A DNA stretch of 64,000 nucleotides, taken from NCBI RefSeq assembly GCF_028640845.1, contig NC_080542.1, positions 66,787,064 to 66,851,063 of the forward strand. The letters run 5' to 3'. A model generated the notes under the pieces. That model saw nothing but the letters and a program-made list of their open reading frames with translations. It made no database searches and was not told where the DNA came from. This document shows positions 55,613 to 64,000 of the stretch, piece after piece (the first letter of the stretch is position 1; each line of letters opens with the position of its first letter). The stretch comes from Ahaetulla prasina. Lineage: Eukaryota; Chordata; Lepidosauria; Squamata; Colubridae. A program made the translations under genes and the position numbers.

Positions 55613-55870
55613 ACAAGAGGCAATGCAGGATGTTCGAATCCAAGGCAAACCATTCAACATCACAGTAATCCAAATCTATGCCACTACTAGTGCTGAAGAG
55701 GGTGAAATTGACCGGTTCTATGAAGCCCTATGGCACTTTATAGAATTAACACCAAAAAATGATGTTCTTATCATCATGGGGGATTGGAATGCTAAAGTAG
55801 GAAGCCAAAAGATAACTGGAATAACAGGCAAATTTGGCCTTGGAGTACAAAATGTTGTAATACATTTCTT
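55613..55870 (+). mobile_element. BovB/RTE LINE endonuclease fragment
   Basis: It encodes VRIQGKPFNITVIQIYATTS, EIDRFYEALWHFIELTPKND and VLIIMGDWNAKVGSQ, then TGKFGLGVQN. These are the endonuclease domain of BovB (GDWNAKVG carries the catalytic Asp and Asn). Truncated on both sides; the ORF 55335-55913 joins it to unrelated sequence upstream. Confidence 0.88.
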
Positions 55871-56829
55871 CTCAATCCTGGCTTTCAATTTCAAACCTTA
55901 CATCAAAAGATAGACACTATCGAATTAATTATCTTCTTATCACATTGGATACTTTGCTTTCAAAATTCCATCCAATCTCTTCACACTATCCTATTGTCTT
56001 TCACAATGACATCAATATATGGTTAAAGCTTTATATACATATAAAGCTTTTTATATGTATAAAAAGGAATGGACAGAACAATATTGCTGCTATCTATGGA
56101 GCTCTACAGAGAGAAATGTTAAGACAAAGGATTGAAAGTGCAATAACACACAGCTGATGTTAAGACAAAATAGAAGTTCACTGAAGTGAATAATTAAGAA
56201 GACAGAAGTATTAAAATATTATATAGGTGTTTAGACTGGAAGTGGAAGATGGAAATGATTCAAATCTAAACATTCAAACCTTTTCAGCAATTATACTTCC
56301 TATGGGCCCAGGGCACAATTTTCACACTAACCTACCTAAAAGGACTGAGACTTTAAAATGGGCCAGCCTGTCCATCCATCCTTTTGATTTCCCTAACCTT
56401 TTTTTCATTCTCCTTCTGCTCTTAATTCATGGACTGTTGGCAGATGCTTTCCCACTCTCCTGTTCACGCCTTCTGCCATATGGCTTTGTGTGCTTGGAGC
56501 AGCCTAACCCACTTTCTCTTGAAAGCCATCCGCTTCACTGCTCCTTCAAAAAACATTCTTTTTATAGAGAACTCCCTTGGTTTGTTTTTATCTAGATCAT
56601 GTAAGATATACATTACTTTCGAAGAGGCTTCTAGGAAAAGAAAAAAAAATTAAAACAAAACAGCAACTACAATGGGGCAATAAGAACAAGTTAGTTATGC
56701 TTTACGTGATACAATATATATATAATGGAACTGTATAATAGAAGTTCCATGGAACTGAGCAAAGTTTAATTAGGAAAAAAATACAACATGGCTGGGAGAG
56801 ACTAAATGAAATGAAACAAAATGCCATGG
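55871..56829. other. AT-rich intronic sequence
   Basis: No recognised gene or repeat. The ORF at 56227-56595 is hydrophobic but resembles no known family. Confidence 0.45.
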
Positions 56830-57610
56830 CTAGCTTGCCACTGCCAAGTCGGCACAGGACAACTCCACATGGCCAGCTTGCCACAAGGACAACTCTCTGC
56901 AGGTGGCCGGAGGGAAAAGCCAGATGGGCAGGCAGATGAGCAGCCAGAGAGCAGATAGGCGGAAAAGTGAGTGGGTGGGCAGAGCACAGAGTGCATTGAG
57001 ATAGGTGGCAGGGTGGCTACAGAGAACAGGGGCTTCCCATGTTCACAACCCTGCCACAACTGCCACCATGTCATGCTCTGAGCGGAACAGGCCTGAGACG
57101 GCGGTGGCAGCAGTTGAGGTAGGCAGTGGGGAGGAGGCAGCAGTTGGGTTTTTTTTTCCTTTTTCACACTCACTGTTGCCACTGCACCAGACTCTGAAAC
57201 AGGTACAGCAGCAGTTGAAGCTGCTGCCAAAGCTGCCACTGTGGCGGGTATTAGTGACATCTCCAAGTCCAGCGTGGAAGCAGCGATAATGGCAGTGGCT
57301 CCAAGCCTAGCACAGCGGCAACAGGGTGTGAAAATGGGAAACTCCCCACTGCCTGCCCCGACTGTCGATGTTGCTGCTGCCCCTGGCCATTTCCACTCCA
57401 AGCCTGGCAGGGTGTGTGAAAATGGCAAGGCCCCTGTTGCTGCAGCCTCCCTGCCTCCAGCCCGAATGCAGCTGTGCTCTGCCCACCTGCTTGCTCACTA
57501 CCATCTCCTGGCTCTCCCTCTGGCTGCCCACTGTAAATTGTCCCCTGAGCGAGTTGCCATGTGGAGTTGTCTTGCAGCAACTTGGTGGTATAGGTTGACA
57601 GAGTCAAGTT
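56830..57610. repeat. GC-rich imperfect inverted repeat, outer arms about 0.2-0.25 kb
   Basis: The left arm (about 56835-57065), read in reverse, aligns with the right arm (about 57405-57600) through ggcagggt, aggcccctgtt / aagcccctgtt, tgtgctctgcccacc and gccatgtggagttgtc. Between them (57065-57405) is GC-rich sequence with GCAGCAGTTG-type repeats. Overlapping ORFs on both strands (for example 56802-57428 minus) have no known domain. It is likely a foldback-type or other non-autonomous transposon; no flanking duplication was identified. Confidence 0.65.
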
Positions 57611-58539
57611 AGTGATGAAAAGCTGTCCATGGCAGCAGCGAATTATCCCAGACCTGTTAGCAAAGGTGCATGGGCATGCATTGCCTCTATAGGGAGGCAA
57701 TGGAGAGGGAATGACATAATGTATTTTGTGTCAAATATCATAACACAACTGTAACATCTGCATAATGACATAAAACATATGTCATCATTTTGACATTATC
57801 TTAGCCTGTAGAAGCCTTTAACAGTAGAAGCCTTTACTCTACTGTAAAGGCTTCTACTGCTAAAGTAGAGCAGAGTAAAAAGTAAAACAGATAGCCAATT
57901 CAGTTCAATTAATTAATTTAAGTCTTTAAATTTTTAGGATTGTTTCCCAACTCACTATGCTCTAGAATCTATGGTGCTGATTTTTGGCAACTGGTACAAG
58001 GTGTCACTAAGAAAGGTTATCTATGCCCAATGAATGATATTGCAGTGCTTATTTAATCACAAAGCTAAGAAATTTCTAGTTTTAGTATAATTTTTCTACT
58101 ATTAAGCTACTTCTTCTAGCTTTAGTAGAACAAAAACCATAAACTAATCACAGTATTTTTAAAAATCAGACTTGTCAAGTGGTAGCTAATCAGGATCCAA
58201 TCTGAGGGTCGGTCACCAGGACCAAAGGTTTGTTCTTCCAAGCTTTTGGCAGTTAACCAATACATACAAATCAATGAATATAAAATCCATCAAACAGAAA
58301 TTAATTCTAAAGCTGATGAGGTAGCTGAATAAAATTTTTGTGAGGGTTGATATAGGAGAATTTTATATCCTGCATGTTTATTCTTATCAGCTATTAAATT
58401 ATGCATTTACTTAGTGTCCAAAATATTGCACTACTTGTGAGGGTTGTTAGCCTTCTGAGTAGTGGAAAATGTAGAACGTAACTGTATAGAATAGTTTATA
58501 GTAGGATATACCTTTCATGTTGCCATCTTCCTAGGTTTT
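57611..58539. other. AT-rich intronic sequence
   Basis: Nothing recognised, apart from a small inverted motif agaagcctttac...gtaaaggcttct at about 57827-57856. Confidence 0.5.
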
Positions 58540-58693
58540 GTGCGTTGATGTAGCCACGTAAGTCTTTCACAAATAAAAGTGGCATTCAATCTTTGCCTCT
58601 CTTCGAAGTTCCTGTGCTGCCTTCAGTGTGGTTGCTGCCTGCTCTCGTTGCTGCCAAGCTCTAAGCTACGGTCCAGGTAGGAATCACACAACA
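58540..58693 (+). repeat. LTR-like fragment
   Basis: cacaaataaaagtggcattc carries AATAAA at 58572-58577. It is followed by a moderately GC-rich segment ending aggaatcacacaaca, the layout of an R-U5 region with an ACAACA end like the solo LTR at 6409-6959. No U3 start or target-site duplication was found, so this is tentative. Confidence 0.3.
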
Positions 58694-61308
58694 ATGGGCT
58701 GTTAGTACTTAGTACTTTATCTTCTAGTCCTGGCAATTGAGTTCAGCTCTCATATATTCTTGTAATAGTCATATTTTGTAGACATCACCTGCCAATTCTT
58801 TGTCTCCTTTTTTGTCTTCTTTGTTTTCTCTCCTTTACACTCATACGTTTATAGTTTAAGGGCCTGGATAGGGTGAGGCCGCCTATGGATGTTCCTACGT
58901 TTGCAGAAGCACTAGAATATGCCTCAATTAGCCAGACATTTGGAATGCTGGAATAAATGCTTGGGAGTATACTGTGAGTGGGAGAATGAATGAATAATCC
59001 CAACTCCTACAAGTTTCTGGGTCTGTAAACTTTTATGGTCTTTGAGAAAAAGTATGAACTTAGCTAAGGCTTGGAAAAGTGGGGGCGGGAAGCATTTCTG
59101 CCTGGCTGCGGCTTCATTTCCCAACTGTAGATAGTAACTCCAGCTTTATTCCCTCACAACTTTAAATTATATATTTTTTTCTTGAGAAACTATGTGAATT
59201 ACTTAGCTCTAATGGGGCTTGACATGGAACAGAAAGAAGGAAATACATGAAATTAAATCTAAAATTAGAGTCAGCAATAGAAATTCCGATACAACAATCT
59301 GTATAACTAAACAAGACATAGCTATGTATTCAAAATTAATGGAGTCATGTCTTGATTAAATATCTGTTCAGCAATTAAGCTAATTTACAGATACGCATGG
59401 GACAAGGCATTATGAGAGCACCACATATTCTTAGTGATGCACTTTGCACCAACATACTAAATGAGGGTTTTAATGAGGCAATTGAATACTGACATGATTA
59501 CTTAAATTGATTAAATGGAGAAGTTATTTAATTAATCTTCCCCCACAACTCAAATAATGTATGTAGCTGAAACCTTCTCCCTTTATTCTTGGTCTCCCCC
59601 AATATTTGGCAATGTAATGTAACTACTTGGTTGTGAAAATCTTACGTTGCCATGGAAACTAACATGAGTTGCCATGGAAATTACTATGACCAATTTAGTT
59701 CTGAATCTTCCCCACAGGATAAAGCCACAAGAAATGTCTCCTTGAGGAAACAAAGCATTTGGACTTATCTTCTAACAAATCCAGTAGGAGCTGTTTCAGG
59801 CCATCGTGGACACAAGAAAAATATACCTCAAGTCTATGCATATTGTTAGCTATTCAAGAACATGTTTCAATTTATTTTGTTATATGTTCACTTACTGTCA
59901 ATTTGTTACTCTGTAACAAAAAGACACGAAGCCAAACAAAGGTTTAAATTCTTTGTAAGATGTAAAGTAAGATTGTGCACAAAACAAAAGGCAAATATTC
60001 TCACCTTGGAACAAAGCAAACTCATTTGAAATGTTGCACCAGAAATTTTTATAAGCTGTTTTCTGTCAGATAAAAACCCTAAATATTTCACTTATTCTGA
60101 CATAATGAAGTATGGAATGAAAAAAACTACTCATTTTTTACACAGAAAACAATTAAAGCAATAGTACAATATACTTTTGCAGTTACGCCTACCTAAGAAT
60201 TACAGCATGCAAAAAGTAACTACAATGGATTTACTTAAATATCATTTCTTTGATTCTTAAGGTAAATTTCTTTTTTCTATACATGCTTGCTCGATGCATG
60301 CTTTTTGCACAAAAAAGAACTCTCAATCGTATTGCAACAGAAGTTACTTACCGGATCGTGTATTAGCACAAAATATACATTTGAATACATCTCAATTGTT
60401 TCTATCAATATACTAAAAAATACAGGCCTCCCCTACCTGTGAACCCAATTAATAAAAGCAGTATTGCTTGTATTTGGCAGCCTCAAACATCATAGCAACA
60501 TTATATACATTATACACAATTTTGCATTTGAAAAACTACCTGAAGAAGAATGTGGAACCCACAGGAGCACATTGTCTTATAGAATCAAGGAATGCTAAAG
60601 TCCCTGCACATTTAAACTGAGCGGTTGCAGCCTCCATTCCTATAGAACATGCTGATATAAGCCAATCCAGCAACACTTTATGCAGGCTAAAACCCTGTTC
60701 CCACAACATGTCCCTAAGCAGTTTGAAATGATACAAGTTGCTTTACTGGGGAAATTGTATTGCTTATTGCTTTGATGAAGAAAACCGGATCACGAGGAAA
60801 TGGCTGTAAATTAATTTGCCCAGATCTGCCATTTAAATCTTAAACATGTTGAGTCTGAGACATTTTCATATTCCTAATACCTAGCTTTTCAAAATTCTGC
60901 TATCTCCCAAACCATATACAGTATGAAATGGAAGCAGGAAAGGGCATATAAGCAGTTGGTGATGATCTCAATGGACTTCAGATGCCATTAACTCTTAGTT
61001 AACTAAGTTAACTAAGAAGAAAGGCTTACTTTAAAGAATATTTAATAAAATGGATGGCTAAATGGATGTAAACTTAAACATAAGTCATGTAGACCATTTT
61101 TCCTTTCTTTTTTCTTTTTGATAAAACTATGTGGATCAAAACTTTTGTAAACTAAACATAATATTTTGATAGAGGCAACTGAGATAAACCAACCATGATA
61201 CAAAGCAATTCTATACATCTTAAATATGTATGAAAAAAGAAAGTACAAACACAAACAAGAAAATATCTAAAATGTATGAGGCTTACAATGTGTTCAGCTT
61301 ACTTATTA
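58694..61308. other. Intronic sequence, no feature recognised
   Basis: About 2.6 kb, mostly AT-rich. I see no gene, SINE, LINE or TIR element in it. Confidence 0.45.
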
Positions 61309-61740
61309 CAGATAGTCCTGACCCTGAAATTTCTGTTGCTAAGCAACACAATTGTTAAGTTACTTTTGCCCCATTTTACGACCTTTCTTGCCACAGTTGT
61401 TAAGTGAATTCACTTAACTGTAGGTAACACAGTTGTTAAATTTTTGAATCTGCCTTTCCCATTGACTTTGCTTGTCAGAAGATCACAAAAAGTAATCACA
61501 TACTGTAACCCCAGAACACTGCAACCATTATATCTTTGTATGTACCGTTTTCCCGAAAATAAGACATCCCCTGATGATAAGCCAAATCAGGCTTTTAAGC
61601 ACATGCTTTAAAATAAGACCCACCCAAAAAATAAGCCCTCCCCAAAAATATTTAGTTGCATGCACAGCCAGTCCCTGCCATTTCCTCTGGTTAGGATTAG
61701 AGAGACAGAGCTGGAAAATAGGTAAGAAAGCAAGAGAAGC

Positions 61741-62000
61741 CCCGTATTTATTTATTTATTTATTTTATTCAATTTTTATACCGCCCTTCTCCCAAAGGAC
61801 TCAGGGCGGTGTACAGCCAAGTAAAAAATCACAGTATCAATATTAAAAGAAATTAAAAAACATATTATAAAGTGGCCAAATTTAAAACGAATTAAAATAT
61901 TAAAATATAAATAACCCAATAAAATCTTAACCCAATAAAATTTTAGGCCAGTCCCGCTTAAATAAATAAGTGCGTTTTCAGCTCACGGCGAAAGGTCTAC
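61741..62000 (-). mobile_element. CR1 3' end, antisense
   Basis: A TTTA run, then ataccgcccttctcccaaagg and actcagggcggtgtacagcc (the stem-loop tail in reverse), the AT-rich 3' UTR, and cagtcccgcttaaataaataag, ending at gctcacggcgaaaggtc (LRTFRREL region). About 260 bp of the CR1 family, inserted in MITE-B. Confidence 0.88.
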
Positions 62001-62033
62001 ATACCCTCTACCCTCTACATACCCTCTACATAT

Positions 62034-62065
62034 AATACTACATACCTTTTAGGGTATGTAGTATT
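62034..62065 (+). repeat. Perfect 13-bp hairpin in a short repeat cluster
   Basis: AATACTACATACC (62034-62046) and its exact reverse complement (62053-62065), with a 6-nt loop, lie inside a cluster of ctctacatacc repeats (61997-62082) between the CR1 and the rest of MITE-B. Confidence 0.9.
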
Positions 62066-62407
62066 GCTCTACATACCCTAAAAGAATAAGAGCTCCTCGA
62101 AAATAAGGCCAAGCTCTTATTTCAGGGTTCAAAAAAATATAAGACAGTGTCTTATTTTCAAGGAAACATGATATATATGTATGAATTAAATACATAATTG
62201 CCAAGTGTCTGAATTTTGATCATGTGACCACTGAGATGCTGCAACAGTCATAAGTGTGAAAACCAGTCATAAGTCACTTTTTTCAGTCCCATTGTAACTT
62301 CAAATGGTCACTAAACAAATGGTTGCAAGTTGAGGACCACCTGTATTCCATCAATAAAAGAATTATTTCAAGACAAGCTAATCTCAAATTTTATCCAAAG
62401 CCTAGTA

Positions 62408-63868
62408 CAGTGATGGCTAACCTTTTTGTTGTGGCGTGCCAAAAGCAGGGGGAGCGCGGGGGGAGGGGTGCACATGTGTGTCCACACCAATAATGCAATG
62501 CCCCTCCTGTGCATGTGCATATGACCCACTCAACCTATGCATGTGCGCCACACATACCTGCCCATTTTTGCGGCGGAATGAAGCCCACCTGAACTCCTGA
62601 AGTGGCCAGAGCCCTTGCAAACCAGAGAGAGGAAGTGCCTTTATCTGCTTAATCCTCCAGAAAGGGAACCCGCCCTTCTCTTCAGCTTCTCGGGCTCAAG
62701 GCGTCCAAGGAGCAAACAGTCTGTGGGTAGCTTGGTGAGAAGAAGAGTGAGAGTGGGCAGGCCCTCAAGGGAGGTAAACTTGCCCAGCGCAGCGTTCCTG
62801 AATGGGAAGTGCTGGCTGGCCATCTCTAATGGAGAGAGATCCCTTCCCTCAATCCTAATTCACCGGCAGGCCTTTCCCCCATTTTAAAAGAAGCAAAAAC
62901 CGGAAAACCATCTCTTGATCATCCTTGAGGATCACACTGTTATCAATGCACGGAAGTGGGGTGAAGATGGGAGGCAGGAAGAAACAAAGCCTTTCCTTGT
63001 CACGATTTCTTGGAAGAAAAGTAAAGGCGATGAAAGGGACCCCCGGAAACCTTAAGAGAGGAAGAGCAGCAAGGCAAGAGAGTGATCCTTCCTGGGTTCT
63101 CCAATATTTTTCCGGAGCCTTTCTTTAAAGGCACCCAAGCAAGCATTGCCTAGGGAAGCATTGGGCAGACAGGCTAGAAAGGAGCAGAATAACAAGGGTG
63201 GAAGGGAAGGCGGCCATCGGAACATTAGACCGACCCAGAGCAGCAACAGCGGCAGAGCGAGGGGCAGGAGCTACCAGCCAGGGGTGAGGGCGGTTCTTAT
63301 ACTGCTGCTTCTGGCAGGGAAGCTGGAGGGGAACTGCTGCCGCCCCCTGGCCCGCTCCTTCTACCAAGGGAGCACGAGTGCTTCCCGACACGACGTGTCT
63401 CTTACCCTGGCACCGGACAGAGGTAAGCAGCCCCTGCTGCTGCTTCTCTTCTGGAACACCCAAGCTGGCCAAGCACTCTGGACTGCGGGGGTGCATTGGT
63501 GCCATGGGCTGGAGGACTGGGGCCGCACAAGAAGCACACTTGGGGAGGGAGGGAAGCCATGGCTCCCCTGTCCTGGCTGACAGCTCTTCTCTACGAAGTG
63601 ACCGCCGGGATTCCTTCTCAGAGTCTTTGGGCACGTGAGCTGGTCTTTGCGCATGCCTGCATGCCAGATACCAGACCAGGTGGCCCGCATGCATGTGTAT
63701 GCATGTGTGCACATGTGTGTGCATGCAATCCGGGAAGCTACTCTTTTGGTTTCTAATTCTCCTGCGCACTTGAAGACCAGCTGGCTGGCGCACCAGAACC
63801 CAGAAGAGCAACAGGCGATGGCTCTGCATGTCACTTCTGGCATGCGTGCCATAGGTTTGCCATCACGG
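62408..63868. mobile_element. 1461-bp hAT-like element with perfect 8-bp duplication and GC-rich cargo
   Basis: The left end is cagtgatggctaacct and the right end in reverse is ccgtgatggcaaacct. GCCTAGTA flanks both sides exactly (62400-62407 and 63869-63876). The outer parts resemble the short family members at 13102 and 26084 (TG/CA-rich, gtggcgtgcc / ggcatgcgtgcc). The central 0.8 kb (about 62600-63430) is unlike them and GC-rich. No transposase motif is seen in any of its ORFs, so it is non-autonomous. The cargo is described in the findings. Confidence 0.88.
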
Positions 63869-63876
63869 GCCTAGTA

Positions 63877-64000
63877 TCTTCTGTATATATTCAATTTTTT
63901 TTCCTAATAATGATAGTTGATTAGTTGAAACATCTTTCTCTACTTACTATGTGATCCAAGCATAAGATAAATTGTAACATGTCTCAATAAAGATAGAGGA
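63877..64000. other. AT-rich sequence at window end
   Basis: No feature recognised. Confidence 0.5.

Larger units (their letters stand above)
61545..62169. mobile_element. MITE with gttttcccgaaaataagacat-type ends (MITE-B)
   Basis: The left end is ccgttttcccgaaaataagac. The right end in reverse is catgtttccttgaaaataagac. Inner phrases aaaataagacccacccaaaa and gaaaataaggccaagctctt are typical of a squamate repeat. No ORF. Inserted in MITE-A and itself split by a CR1. Confidence 0.78.
61309..62344 (+). mobile_element. MITE-A copy with two further nested elements
   Basis: The left end is cagatagtcctgaccctgaa and the right end is ttgcaagttgaggaccacctg. Inner phrases are complete: ttgctaagcaacacaattg, gccccattttacgacctttc, ttgactttgcttgtcagaag, then after the insertion attgccaagtgtctgaattttg and gtcacttttttcagtccc. 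This is the best copy for defining the family, about 420 bp without insertions. Confidence 0.82.

Noticed and set aside
56802..57428. Minus-strand ORF of 208 codons rich in Ala, Ser and Pro
   Set aside because: It lies inside a GC-rich inverted repeat, is overlapped by ORFs of similar length on the other strand, and has no recognisable domain.
63125..63829. Minus-strand ORF of 234 codons in the hAT-like element, possible transposase
   Set aside because: No hAT dimerisation or catalytic motif. His/Cys-rich start from TG/CA repeats. The composition fits chance translation of GC-rich DNA.

Overview
This window is vertebrate nuclear DNA, almost certainly from a squamate reptile and probably a snake. 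The signs are many CR1-type LINE fragments, a BovB/RTE LINE fragment, squamate tRNA-derived SINEs, several hAT-like miniature transposons, and a LINE 3' tail that runs into an (ATTCT)n microsatellite. There are no prokaryotic operons, CRISPR arrays or rRNA genes. Most ORFs longer than 60 codons are parts of transposable elements or chance frames in GC-rich repeats.

The one host gene I can identify is HECW1 (NEDD4-family HECT E3 ubiquitin ligase, also NEDL1), transcribed on the minus strand. Three consecutive exons are present: the start-codon exon (50249-50306), the next coding exon (28513-28837) and a third (11882-11989). Each has consensus splice sites and the phases fit (0, then 1). They encode the protein N-terminus, upstream of the C2, WW and HECT domains. 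The rest of the window is intron: about 16.5 kb and 21.4 kb between the exons, plus flanking intron on both sides. An upstream ATG in the start exon opens a 14-codon ORF that overlaps the HECW1 start codon.

Layout. 1-1.7 kb: two CR1 fragments. 2.7-10.6 kb: an old LINE split by an L1, which itself carries a solo LTR and a SINE. 11.9 kb: HECW1 exon. 12.4-18.7 kb: miniature elements and a GC-rich inverted repeat. 19.08-23.79 kb: a complete, young Ty3/gypsy element on the minus strand (two 258-bp LTRs, gag and pol with frameshifts). 24.15-26.84 kb: a full-length decayed Tc1-type transposon with nested insertions. 28.5 kb: HECW1 exon. 30.4-38.6 kb: SINEs, CR1/RTE/L2-like LINE fragments, TIR elements and GC-rich minisatellites. 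38.98-39.19 kb: a pentanucleotide array. 40.4-43.97 kb: a twin-primed (5'-inverted) L1 with a perfect 18-bp target-site duplication, sitting in an older TIR element. 44.4-48.2 kb: further SINEs, MITEs, and a CR1 inserted in a microsatellite. 50.25 kb: HECW1 start exon. 52.4-64 kb: CR1, hAT, BovB, a second GC-rich inverted repeat, a triple-nested MITE/CR1 stack, and a 1.46-kb hAT-like element with a perfect 8-bp duplication and an unexplained GC-rich cargo.

The insertions form a readable relative chronology: a TIR family called MITE-A here was repeatedly interrupted by later SINEs, an L1 and another MITE, and the gypsy element is among the youngest arrivals. Family names for repeats come from recognised motifs, not from a database search. 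Boundaries given to the base are those where target-site duplications or terminal repeats could be read; the others are approximate. Human HECW1 comparison is from memory.
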